DNA of 16,802 nucleotides from Bryobacteraceae bacterium (GTDB taxonomy: Bacteria; Acidobacteriota; Terriglobia; Bryobacterales; Bryobacteraceae): positions 1-16,802 of the forward strand of contig JARKOC010000519.1 of NCBI GenBank assembly GCA_029975915.1, read 5' to 3'. The position numbers were made by a program, and so were the translations under genes. Positions 7,428 through 14,595 of the stretch are shown here, piece after piece. A model generated the notes under the pieces. The model worked only from the letters and a program-made list of their open reading frames with translations. It was not told the origin of the DNA and searched no databases. Position 1 is the first letter of the stretch. Each line of letters opens with the position of its first letter.

Positions 7428-8285
7428 CTATCTTGGCCAGCGGCGCCGATTCAAAGTGAAGTCGTCCGGGTCGAGATCCTCAAGCAACGTCTCTTGGTCA
7501 TCTTCGATCGCGAAGGGCCTCGCTTTGTGGGCCCAGAGCAGGGTTAGGACGGCGTCGTAGTTGGGAAGCCTAATTGAATGCTCAAGTAAGGTATTGACGC
7601 GCTCCGCGGCCTGACGGTCAAGCCAAGCGTCCGGTCGCACCGGGGCAAGTTCCTCGGGCACTACCCCGCCATTGAAGATCCGGGCAGCGAACGAGCCGTT
7701 TGCCGGAAGGTCCGCGAGCGGGAGGAAAAAGGAAAACGAATCGCTGCGGACGAACCATCGGGCGCGGTTGTTAACACTCCAGACCATCGCACATGCGAGG
7801 TTCGTTAGCGTGAGAAAAGAGCGAGTTGTTGCGGTAAGGCTTGTTCCGAAGCCCGCTGCGACGCTCGACATCTGCGATAGAGAAGGGTCTGCAAGGTCGA
7901 AGCGTTTCCGCAAGACTGCGCTGGGCAGCAGCAGCTCGGCCGCGAACTCGTTGGCCTCAATCTCTGGCCGGTTCAGGTCCCTATCGAAACTCTCGATCTT
8001 CCTCTCCTCGCAGATGTTGCCCAGGTTCCGATGGTGCGGAATGACGAAGTGGCCTATTTCGTGCGCGATCGTAAAACGCTTGCGGGACGCCTCGCGGATG
8101 CTTGCCTTCACTGCGACGATGCCCTTCTGGCCTGCCTTGCTGCGGATCAATGCGCCATCGAAGCCCCGCGCTGGCACCTCGCGTATCCTCAAGCCAAGCT
8201 CCCGGCAGAGCGCCTCGAGATCGGGTGCGGCCGTCTTCGCAAATTTCTGGGCGACATAATTGGCGAGCTGGGCAGCAGGTGTCAC
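7428..8285 (-). CDS. ImmA/IrrE-family metallopeptidase
   Basis: A 285-residue protein with the zinc-peptidase motif HEIGH at residues 75-79 in RFTIAHEIGHFVIPHH. The downstream family signature EIEANEFAAELLLP (108-121) supplies the likely third zinc ligand, E110. Known family members cut repressors (ImmA on ImmR, IrrE on DdrO) and so switch on mobile-element or stress genes. The C-terminal 150 residues are beta-rich, unassigned, and could sense a signal. The start is GTG at 8283-8285, sharing four bases (GTGA) with the stop of the acidic-protein gene, so the two are translationally coupled. No XRE-type repressor gene is next to it; its partners are a sigma-like factor and an acidic protein. 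Its natural substrate may therefore be one of those, which is inference. Confidence 0.88.
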   Translation of the reverse strand: MTPAAQLANYVAQKFAKTAAPDLEALCRELGLRIREVPARGFDGALIRSKAGQKGIVAVKASIREASRKRFTIAHEIGHFVIPHHRNLGNICEERKIESFDRDLNRPEIEANEFAAELLLPSAVLRKRFDLADPSLSQMSSVAAGFGTSLTATTRSFLTLTNLACAMVWSVNNRARWFVRSDSFSFFLPLADLPANGSFAARIFNGGVVPEELAPVRPDAWLDRQAAERVNTLLEHSIRLPNYDAVLTLLWAHKARPFAIEDDQETLLEDLDPDDFTLNRRRWPR

Positions 8286-8731
8286 TTCTTACCTTCATCA
8301 TCATCAGCATCCCAGTCCTCTCGGAGCTCGTCAGTCAACTCGTCGATGATACCCTGGTCGTCCGCATCAAGTTCTCCGTCCCGGTTGCGGTAGGCGTATC
8401 CGGGATCACTCACGGCCCCCGTGAACGGCGCCGACAGCGCATCTACAATCTGGCGGAGTTTCGATGGCCCTAGGTTGTCAAGACTCTTCACGTCCCGGGT
8501 GGCGTCGAGCGCGGCCTGTATGTGGTCCGGAGGCAGACGGTTTTGGGTGCGGTATTCGACCGCAGCCTCTTCAGCGAGCCGGTGAATGATAGCCGCCGGG
8601 TCCGTGCCGGGAGCGAGGGCCTCGAATATCATGTCGAGGTCTTCATCGGCCATCTCATCCGAAGTGCCGAAGAGCTTGTCCAGGAGGTCACGCTCTGGGT
8701 TTGGTTGATTTGGCTGCTTGTCGCGCGGCAT
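8282..8731 (-). CDS. Acidic hypothetical protein, 149 residues
   Basis: I do not recognise this family. The protein is strongly acidic: 37 of 149 residues are D or E, 16 of them within the last 33, ending DWDADDDEGKK. The N terminus is polar and proline-rich; the middle is helical (HIQAALDATRDVKSLDNLG). No membrane segment or signal is seen. The ATG at 8729-8731 has AAAGGA six bases upstream and lies 44 bases inside the sigma-like gene; the 3' end overlaps the ImmA-like gene by four bases. This middle position in a tightly coupled operon suggests a small regulator binding one of the two neighbours, for example an anti-sigma-like protein or protease substrate. That role is inference only. Confidence 0.72.
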   Translation of the reverse strand: MPRDKQPNQPNPERDLLDKLFGTSDEMADEDLDMIFEALAPGTDPAAIIHRLAEEAAVEYRTQNRLPPDHIQAALDATRDVKSLDNLGPSKLRQIVDALSAPFTGAVSDPGYAYRNRDGELDADDQGIIDELTDELREDWDADDDEGKK

Positions 8732-9266
8732 AGAGTTCCTTTACCCCATCGATGGCGAGCAGACGCTCTTTCATCTTCGAGACCTGACGGGGTGTCTTGT
8801 CGAGTATCTGTCCAAGTTCCTGATTGACGTTGGGGCCGCCCTCAACGAGTTCGGCCGCGGTGATGAGATCCTGCAACTCGGAATCGCCTTTCACCAGGCT
8901 GTAGAGCGCATCTTTAATGCTGAGCTTCGCTCTTTCAGGAGCCGTTGTGCCAGCACCCTTCCGCTCTGGCGAAGAAAAGTCCGGGTCATCGACGGAACCG
9001 CCCACATGCTGTTGCCGGCGCAAGCGGTCCACGAGCTTATTGTGCACAACAGTGCCTAGGTAGGTTTCGAGCTTGCCCTTGCTTTCCTTCCAACCGAGGC
9101 CGTTCGGCGATCTATAGAAATCCTTCAAAACCTCGGCGACAACGTCCTCGCAGTCCTGTCCGCCGTCAAAAGTATCCGGCCCCCGGTAACGTCGGAGGAT
9201 GCCGGTCGCCTGGACAAGCAGCACTTTATAGAGCCGGGTCCAGTCTATGTTCTGGAAGCGATTCAC
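8688..9266 (-). CDS. ECF-like RNA polymerase sigma factor
   Basis: A 192-residue protein with the two-domain layout of group 4 (ECF) sigma factors. The region 2-like part spans about 38-86, with DCEDVVAEVLKDFYRSP and then LETYLGTVVHNKLVDRLRRQQ, the usual -10 recognition helix pattern. A region 4-like helix-turn-helix spans about 146-170 (NQELGQILDKTPRQVSKMKERL). The linker of about 55 residues is longer than usual. It could direct RNA polymerase to a small set of promoters, including its own or that of the divergent lamin-tail gene. The start is GTG at 9264-9266 with a poorly placed AGGGA upstream. It leads an operon with the acidic protein and the ImmA-like protease. A phage-type regulator with sigma-like fold is the main alternative. 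Confidence 0.78.
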   Translation of the reverse strand: MNRFQNIDWTRLYKVLLVQATGILRRYRGPDTFDGGQDCEDVVAEVLKDFYRSPNGLGWKESKGKLETYLGTVVHNKLVDRLRRQQHVGGSVDDPDFSSPERKGAGTTAPERAKLSIKDALYSLVKGDSELQDLITAAELVEGGPNVNQELGQILDKTPRQVSKMKERLLAIDGVKELYAARQAAKSTKPRA

Positions 9267-9322
9267 CGTCGGTCACTTTCCCTGGGGGTGGCGTGGTTTA
9301 TGTCTGGCGTCCCTTCCACTGC

Positions 9323-9328
9323 TTTATA
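9323..9328 (-). promoter_or_regulatory. Possible -10 element for the sigma/ImmA operon
   Basis: The minus strand reads TATAAA here, 57 bases before the sigma-like gene's GTG, in a divergent intergenic region. The position 17 bases upstream reads GTAAAC, a poor -35. This is a weak single-motif prediction. Confidence 0.25.
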
Positions 9329-9439
9329 CGAACAGCCTGCCCCCGGTTTACCCAAGATATTTTGCGCGATCCGGGGAAACGCGGATGCCCTGGTTCGAAA
9401 GACCAATAGGAGCTGCTGTAGAAGGCAGTCCCTGAGGAC

Positions 9440-9477
9440 ATCGCTTTCAACGGCGATTATCGCCTCGGATCGCTTTC
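9440..9477. promoter_or_regulatory. Palindrome between direct repeats; candidate operator
   Basis: GGCGATTATCGCC at 9452-9464 is a perfect 13-base palindrome around a central T. It is flanked by two direct copies of ATCGCTTTC, at 9440-9448 and 9469-9477. The group ends 22 bases before the ATG of the plus-strand lamin-tail gene and lies within the 232-base region that separates it from the sigma-like gene. Its size and symmetry suit a dimeric regulator. Which gene it controls, if any, is inferred from position. Confidence 0.45.
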
Positions 9478-9498
9478 GAAAAAGGACATCAACCAATT

Positions 9499-9990
9499 AT
9501 GGCTTTGCAGATCATGCGGATCAAACCCAATCCGGCGGGTAAAGACCGGAGTCGGTATGGGCAGTCGAGTGCTGCGCAGTTGGCAGCGGAATGGGTGGAC
9601 TTTCAGAACACCAGTTCTGTAGCGGTCGACCTCGCTCCTGTAGAACTGTGGCACCAGGCTTACCATCACGGGCAGAATCCCACTTGGGAGAAAGTCACGA
9701 CATTCTCCGGTACGCTGGCTCCGGGCAAAAATGTGCGAGTCCACTCTGGTAGCGGCCCAGAAAGCATTATCCGCGATGACGACCGACGTGGCGCCGACTA
9801 TCATGTCTTTACCGGGAAGAACTACATCTGGAACAACAAAGAAGGCGACACGCCAGCGCTGTTCAATAGGGTCACGGAAGTAACATTGGATTCGGCCAGC
9901 TACGACCCCAACCCTCCCGAAGGAGAGGTACTCGTACGGAGCGGCAACAAACTGGTGCCGGCTAGGACTGTGTCGTACAGCTACCGTTAA
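9499..9990 (+). CDS. Lamin-tail-domain-like protein
   Basis: A 163-residue protein that looks like a single lamin-tail (LTD) fold. After a short N terminus it shows EWVDFQNTSSVAVDL (46-60), then an LAPGKNVRVHSGSG turn, then the aromatic core YHVFTGKNYIWNNKEGD and the closing VTLDSASY. No signal peptide or membrane anchor is present, so it is probably cytosolic. Bacterial LTD proteins are often linked to DNA-binding or nuclease domains, but this one stands alone, so its partner is unknown. It is transcribed away from the sigma-like operon and may be that factor's target. The ATG has only a distant GGA. The antisense frame across it (9457-10143) is less protein-like. The 145 bases after it contain nothing clear. 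Confidence 0.75.
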   Translation: MALQIMRIKPNPAGKDRSRYGQSSAAQLAAEWVDFQNTSSVAVDLAPVELWHQAYHHGQNPTWEKVTTFSGTLAPGKNVRVHSGSGPESIIRDDDRRGADYHVFTGKNYIWNNKEGDTPALFNRVTEVTLDSASYDPNPPEGEVLVRSGNKLVPARTVSYSYR

Positions 9991-10135
9991 CCGGAGAAGC
10001 GCCAGGTTCTTCGTCCATTGGGGCGATACAAGCTGAGATAGAAAGCTCGCAGTCGGCTGAACGATTGTCGCCCCTGCGAGTCGCGCTTCGCGCAAGTTGA
10101 GCCTTGGGGAGTCGCCGGCCAACCAGAGTTGGTCT

Positions 10136-10444
10136 CTAGGCAATGATCATGGCCGATCCCACTCGATTCCTGAAGAACATCGTGTGGAAGGCGCGGATCT
10201 GGGCCCGGAGTTCCGATTCGGCACTCTTCATCTCCGGTTGGCGCTCCAGGAGTGTCACCAGTGACCGCTCGGTGAGTTCCGCATGCCGGCCAGATTCGAT
10301 GAGACCGTGGCAAATCGGGCACGCGGCCCAGTCGCCGACGCTTTCGCCGACGATGCCCTCGAAAACGTAGGCCGCGAATGTGCGCGCCGGGTAGACCCAG
10401 GTGACGTTCGGGCTGGAACAGAAATCGCAAATGGACTTGGGCAT
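10136..10444 (-). CDS. Small zinc-ribbon-like protein
   Basis: A 102-residue protein with two CxxC pairs, C6/C9 (CDFC) and C42/C45 (CPIC, followed by H46), as in a zinc ribbon. The remaining 55 residues are mostly helical and charged. Proteins of this type occur as unknown genes in plasmids and phages; no function is known to me. The ATG at 10442-10444 has a strong site, GGGAGG, six bases upstream. It follows the HD-domain gene by 26 bases and is the last gene of the primase/Rad52 block before the cargo region. Confidence 0.75.
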   Translation of the reverse strand: MPKSICDFCSSPNVTWVYPARTFAAYVFEGIVGESVGDWAACPICHGLIESGRHAELTERSLVTLLERQPEMKSAESELRAQIRAFHTMFFRNRVGSAMIIA

Positions 10445-10470
10445 GTGCCGCCTCCCTGAACCTTGTGGAA

Positions 10471-11070
10471 TTAGTTGGAATGGCTACTCGGGACCGCGGC
10501 AGTCAGGCTTGCGCGGACCTCGATGAACTCGACCGCCTGGTCGCGGTGCCGGTCCACCCAGCGCAACGTGTAGGACTGAAGCCCGCGCAACCAGCGCCGC
10601 TCGTCGCCCGAGTTCAGGTCGGCGAGTTCGTCGGCCGTGAAGCCGGTGTCGCCGGCCTGCCGGTCACGCGAGCGCTCCATGTACTCGGCGAGTTCGCCGG
10701 TCCAGCGCGCCATGGGCAGGTACAACCATGCCGGGGTCAGCGCGAATGCGAGTTTGTCGGCCAGACAAAGCCGACTGATCGGCAGTCCGGTTCGCCGGCA
10801 CCAGTAACGGGAGTGGCGGAAGCACTCGCTTTCCCACTTCGGCCCGAAGAGACGACCCATGATCCGGGCGCCCAACACAACGTGTTTCTCGCCTTCCTCT
10901 CCGTCCATCTGGGTGCAGAAGGCATAGCCGAGGTCATGAAGCCCGAATGCCGCCCACAGCCTCGGGTCCCACGGGAAGCCGTAGAGCTTGGTCCACCCCC
11001 AAGCGACAAAGAAAGGATGCAGCGCGAGGCAGTGCGCGCCGCCAAGCAAACTCTTGAGACCTACGCGCAT
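10471..11070 (-). CDS. HD-domain phosphohydrolase-like protein
   Basis: A protein of 199 residues with an HD-type metal site pattern: H18, then H45-D46 in FGLHDLGY, H63 in EKHVVLGA, H86 in FRHSRYW and D105 in CLADKLAF. HD proteins hydrolyse phosphate esters such as nucleotides or cyclic nucleotides; the substrate here is not known. It could adjust nucleotide pools for replication or act in signalling. The frame is open much further upstream, but the ATG at 11068-11070 has an excellent site (GAGGAGGAGG) and starts where the protein-like sequence begins. It is 20 bases after the small membrane-protein gene and 26 bases before the zinc-ribbon gene, so it is part of that operon. Confidence 0.8.
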   Translation of the reverse strand: MRVGLKSLLGGAHCLALHPFFVAWGWTKLYGFPWDPRLWAAFGLHDLGYAFCTQMDGEEGEKHVVLGARIMGRLFGPKWESECFRHSRYWCRRTGLPISRLCLADKLAFALTPAWLYLPMARWTGELAEYMERSRDRQAGDTGFTADELADLNSGDERRWLRGLQSYTLRWVDRHRDQAVEFIEVRASLTAAVPSSHSN

Positions 11071-11090
11071 GGCCTCCTCCTCTGAGCCAC

Positions 11091-11300
11091 CTAGCGAGAA
11101 GCGACTTCTTCTCGCTCTTCCTCTGCTGCAACTCGCTGAGATCTCCCTGCCGAACGGCCGGTGGTGAGCCTTTCGTACAAGGGCCACAGCAAGAGCGTGC
11201 CCGTAATTGCGCCAACGAGAGTGCCGAGTTCGTTCGCCCTCCCGGACAGGACTGCGATCAGGAACAGAAACAGACAGATCTTGCGGCTCAGTTGTTGCAT
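11091..11300 (-). CDS. Small membrane protein, 69 residues
   Basis: A short protein with a hydrophobic N-terminal half that could form two membrane segments, at about residues 8-18 (ICLFLFLIAVL) and 26-41 (GTLVGAITGTLLLWPL), followed by a charged tail (AAEEEREEV). The ATG at 11298-11300 is preceded by AGAGG, which overlaps the TAG stop of the upstream gene, so the two are closely coupled. I do not recognise a family. It may anchor a partner of the replication module to the membrane or serve as an entry-exclusion or holin-like accessory; neither is shown. Confidence 0.6.
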   Translation of the reverse strand: MQQLSRKICLFLFLIAVLSGRANELGTLVGAITGTLLLWPLYERLTTGRSAGRSQRVAAEEEREEVASR

Positions 11301-11309
11301 GAGTGACCT

Positions 11310-11900
11310 CTATGAAGCGGCGCTGATCGGCGCGGGCCGTTCGACTAGCGCGTGAGTATGCCGGCAATTGATGCAAGTCACGCCTGTCGTGACCAGGCGA
11401 ACCGCATCAACGTACCGCTCGGGTATCGGCCGGACTTCGCCGGACCGGCTGAAGAATTCGGGCGTGAGCCCCTGCTGCCGGAGTTCAGGCGACAGTTGCC
11501 CATCGACGCCGCGATACACAACGGTGGAGAGAACCGGCGGGCGCTTCATTTCCTGAATCGGACCAAGTCGGTGCGCGGCGATCAACAGTTGATAGGTCTG
11601 ATCGCAGCGCGCCATCTCGACGGAAAGGAGTTCGTCGGCCACCGTCACGGCATGCACGCCGCTCGCGGTGATGCGGTCCAACCGCTGGAGCCAGGGTAAG
11701 CGGTCGCCGCTCATGGCGAAGAAGCCGATGTATCGGCCGATGTCTTTTGAGGCACCACCGCTCTCTACCGCGCGCAGCACCCAGCGGCCAGTGCGCGCCT
11801 GGCGCTCCGCGGTCGCCCAGGTCTGACAGTAAATACCAGCACCTTCAAGCCGCCTCAAGAACGGCTTCGGCAGGACAAGGCGTGGCGTGCGAGCATTCAT
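11310..11900 (-). CDS. Hypothetical protein with C-terminal CxxC/HxH motif
   Basis: A 196-residue protein of no family I can name. It begins MNARTPRLVLPKPFLRRLEG and ends with a compact possible metal site, CINCRHTH (176-183). The middle part has alternating helical and strand-like stretches and no membrane segment. Its ATG at 11898-11900 shares four bases (ATGA) with the primase stop codon, so its translation is coupled to the primase. This argues for a partner of the primase, perhaps a replication accessory. The frame is open further upstream, but that part overlaps the primase and is not protein-like. Confidence 0.75.
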   Translation of the reverse strand: MNARTPRLVLPKPFLRRLEGAGIYCQTWATAERQARTGRWVLRAVESGGASKDIGRYIGFFAMSGDRLPWLQRLDRITASGVHAVTVADELLSVEMARCDQTYQLLIAAHRLGPIQEMKRPPVLSTVVYRGVDGQLSPELRQQGLTPEFFSRSGEVRPIPERYVDAVRLVTTGVTCINCRHTHALVERPAPISAAS

Positions 11901-12856
11901 CGGGACACCGCCTTGGTGACAGCCGCAGGCAAGGGCGCGCCGAGGGCCGCGCGGATCTGCTCTTTCGTGCATCCCGCCCAGCAGAGGTACTTCCAAGGCT
12001 CTTCCACAGAAATCGCCAGGTTGTCCTGGGCACGGTCGTGTCCGGCAGCGGCACACGACGGGCATTGGGTCACCCAATTGCGGCCCACGCGCCGCCGTAC
12101 CTCCACGTAATCGAGGATTTGAAAGCATGGGCGGTCCGTGGCTGGCGGTCCAACGTGCACTGGTTCGGGTTCTGACTCCGCAGGAACCGTTGCAACCAAT
12201 TCGGCCAGTTGCGATTCGCTGACGCGCCGCAGCGACCTCAGGTACTCCATCTGAGCAACCAAGTTGTACGCCGCTCCGTAGAACCAGTACCGCTTCCCGG
12301 CGGCACGATGCACACCAAGAGGTCCGCGAATCGCGTTCCCAAATTGTCCGTCCGGCACTCGATCCTGTTTGGGAAAGAGCTCGATGCCCTCCGTGTTGCC
12401 GGAACCCTTCACTTCCACCGAGAGTTTTCCCGCCAGGTGACGGATGTAGATGCGCGCCTGTTTCGCCGGAACGGGTGACTCGAAGAGGATCCACAGATGA
12501 CCACCGCGGCGGCTCTGCTCCAGCGCAGCCTGAATACCTGCCTGCCCCAGTTCGAACTGGAGTTTTAGCAGGTCTTCGAGCGCGCGGCGGTAGTCGGCGT
12601 CAATCGCCATCCACTTGACACGCTGCGTCTGCGGATTGATGGCGTACAGCCCCAGCGTGATCCGGCCTTCGAGGTGCCGTTGGATGTCCCACGTGGTGAG
12701 TTCGGCCTCGGCGCCGTTCTTCTTTGGGCGGTAGTAATAATGTCGGCCGCTCGCCGTGTGCGGCGTATCCGATTGGCGGGTGTATGCGCGGCGGTTCACA
12801 AACCACCGCGCATACTCTGTCGCCAATTCCGGCGTTGCACGAAGCAGGTCCGGCAT
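11897..12856 (-). CDS. TOTE-type archaeo-eukaryotic primase with zinc finger
   Basis: A 319-residue protein with an AEP-type primase domain of the kind named for TOTE conflict systems. Motif 1 is D86-x-D88 in KWMAIDADY; motif 2 is H120 in RRGGHLWILFE. The family-typical IELFPKQ (158-164) and GNAIRGPLGVHR (173-184) follow. A C-terminal zinc finger has C265/C268 and C292/C296 (CPSC, CWAGC), as in CHC2-type DNA-binding fingers of primases. Such a protein would make primers, or act as a primase-polymerase, for element replication. It follows the 116-residue gene by 49 bases and is translationally coupled to the next gene. The ATG at 12854-12856 has GAGG very close and GGGAG farther upstream. All catalytic residues seem present. 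Confidence 0.85.
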   Translation of the reverse strand: MPDLLRATPELATEYARWFVNRRAYTRQSDTPHTASGRHYYYRPKKNGAEAELTTWDIQRHLEGRITLGLYAINPQTQRVKWMAIDADYRRALEDLLKLQFELGQAGIQAALEQSRRGGHLWILFESPVPAKQARIYIRHLAGKLSVEVKGSGNTEGIELFPKQDRVPDGQFGNAIRGPLGVHRAAGKRYWFYGAAYNLVAQMEYLRSLRRVSESQLAELVATVPAESEPEPVHVGPPATDRPCFQILDYVEVRRRVGRNWVTQCPSCAAAGHDRAQDNLAISVEEPWKYLCWAGCTKEQIRAALGAPLPAAVTKAVSR

Positions 12857-12905
12857 AGCCTCTGTTTACTCCCGATCCTGGAAATGCCAAAGCCAGTTCC
12901 CGTCG

Positions 12906-13256
12906 TTAGTGCAGCGTCGCGATCTCCGAGGGGTTCTCGGCGAAACGGAGCAGGCCAAACTCGCGGATCTTCTCGCGCATCTGGCTGACTCCGTACCCGC
13001 CGAAGACGCCATCGGCGAGTTCGAGCAGCCAGAACTGGCCGCGCTTGCGGTCGTAGACGTAGAATTCGCCGGAGTGATCGTCGCCCGGAGCCATCACGAA
13101 CAGCAGCACGCCGCGCGCGAACTCGACCCAGTGAGCGACCACGCCCTCGCCGAAAGCGAGGAAGCGGGCAACGATTTCAGCAATGTCGTGCTGCGGGCGG
13201 AGGTTCAGATCCTTGGTCGAAACCACCGAGCAGGCGATGACGGGTTGCGGATTCAT
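12906..13256 (-). CDS. Hypothetical protein, 116 residues
   Basis: Not recognised. The protein is rich in strand-like sequence (GVLLFVMAPGDDHSGEFYVYDRKRGQFWLLEL) with a helical end and could be a small single-domain fold. There is no signal peptide or membrane segment. The ATG at 13254-13256 is preceded by AAAGGA about eight bases upstream. It sits between the Rad52-like gene (106 bases upstream) and the primase gene (49 bases downstream), so it probably belongs to the same transcript. The 106-base gap before it holds no clear element. Confidence 0.7.
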   Translation of the reverse strand: MNPQPVIACSVVSTKDLNLRPQHDIAEIVARFLAFGEGVVAHWVEFARGVLLFVMAPGDDHSGEFYVYDRKRGQFWLLELADGVFGGYGVSQMREKIREFGLLRFAENPSEIATLH

Positions 13257-13362
13257 GGTTCATGTCCTTTCTTCTGTGAGCTTCAGGAGTGTGCAGGCGC
13301 AGAGACACTGCGCCCGCAGGTATCGGAGATGTTGGGAGGGAAGGTGCGGTCGGAAGGGGGGA

Positions 13363-14595
13363 TTAGCAGAGGCGGGCCGTCGCGGCTTCGACTTCAGGCA
13401 CGTTCGCGTCGGTCAGATCCTTGAGTCCTCCAAGGGTCAAGGTGCCGACCGAAGCCTGTTCGATCACGTCAGCCAGACGATTGCGGGTGCGGTCCGCATG
13501 CTTGCGAGCGGCCTGTAGGAGCCTCCCGCGCGCTTCGGCAATTCGCCCTGGTGCCGGATTCGTTGCAGCAGTGGGCGCCTTGGAGCGCGCCTGCTCTTCC
13601 ACTCTCTCGACCAGAACGCGCAAGGTGTCGCGGTCCGGGATGTCGTCGATGCTGTCGCTCGCCAGGCTCATTTCGCGACACAGGACGCTGTACGCAGCAT
13701 CTCCGAGAGCTGCTCTTCCGGCCATGAGCCGTTCAATGCCGCGGCTCAGGTCCGTCATCTTGTCGATGACCAACGTCAGTTTTGCGTATCCGAGTCGCCT
13801 GAGGTCGGTCGTGCCGCCGTACTGCTGTAGCGTCGATTGCGCCAGGCTGAACCCGACCTTGTCGCACAGCGTCGTGATGGCAGCCAGCGCTTCGTCACGA
13901 ACCAGACCGCTCCGCGGCGCACAGTTGCCAGTGGATGACGGCTTTGGCGCTGGTGCCGGCGGGCGCTGTTGCGGCTGGCGCGACGCCGGGAGCGCCCATT
14001 CCGGAAGACTGGGCGTGTACGCGGGGCGGTTCGACTGATCCAAATCCACCCAGGTCTTGTCCAGGTCGTAGAGGTATCGGCCTAGTCCGAAACACGCGCA
14101 GGCTCGCTTGAACGCTTGCGCCTCGGCACGAGTCGCGGCGTTCTCGTCGTCCGCCCACTCCTCGCCGACGCCGGTATGCGTGCCTAAGCCGTGAATCGTG
14201 ACGCGAGAAACGACGACGACCTTGGCCGCAACAGCGGACTGGGACTTGTCGCTGGCCGTGCGCCGCTCGAAGTTCTGCGCCACCTGCACGTCGTAGTCGC
14301 GGGTCCATCCCCATTCACCAAACACGGAGTTCAGCCGGTCGGTGTACGCGCGCTGGTCAGCGTAAGCGATCAGTTGACCACGTTTCTGCGGACCGTGCTT
14401 CGTCTGAATCGTCGAAGTCGCCGTCACGCGCCACTTGATCTCCTCGGGATCGAACGGCTCAATGAGCCGCTGCTTGATCTCCTGGAAGCGTTCCTTGTTC
14501 ATTGTTGCGGTCTCCGCCAGTTCCGAAACCGGCGCGGTTGTCGCCGGGGGAACTGGACCGGGCCGCTCTCTGGCAGCACCATTTACGTACGCCAT
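13363..14595 (-). CDS. Rad52/Rad22-family single-strand annealing protein
   Basis: A 410-residue protein. Residues about 47-185 match the Rad52/Rad22 annealing core: FDPEEIKWRV, LIAYADQRAYTDRLNSVFGEWGW, and the conserved helix ATRAEAQAFKRACACFGLGRYLYDL (154-178). A proline-rich linker (about 201-222) leads to a helical C-terminal region (about 230-410) without a family I recognise. Such proteins anneal complementary single strands in recombination-dependent phage or plasmid replication. The first ATG (14593-14595) has AGGAG ten bases upstream. A second ATG at residue 32 also has a GGAG and begins just before the conserved core, so the true start could be 14502. It is the first large gene of the primase block. 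Confidence 0.87.
   Translation of the reverse strand: MAYVNGAARERPGPVPPATTAPVSELAETATMNKERFQEIKQRLIEPFDPEEIKWRVTATSTIQTKHGPQKRGQLIAYADQRAYTDRLNSVFGEWGWTRDYDVQVAQNFERRTASDKSQSAVAAKVVVVSRVTIHGLGTHTGVGEEWADDENAATRAEAQAFKRACACFGLGRYLYDLDKTWVDLDQSNRPAYTPSLPEWALPASRQPQQRPPAPAPKPSSTGNCAPRSGLVRDEALAAITTLCDKVGFSLAQSTLQQYGGTTDLRRLGYAKLTLVIDKMTDLSRGIERLMAGRAALGDAAYSVLCREMSLASDSIDDIPDRDTLRVLVERVEEQARSKAPTAATNPAPGRIAEARGRLLQAARKHADRTRNRLADVIEQASVGTLTLGGLKDLTDANVPEVEAATARLC

Noticed and set aside
9457..10143. Minus-strand open frame of 228 codons
   Set aside because: Antisense to the lamin-tail-like gene, whose domain pattern is much clearer, and lacking a recognised domain.
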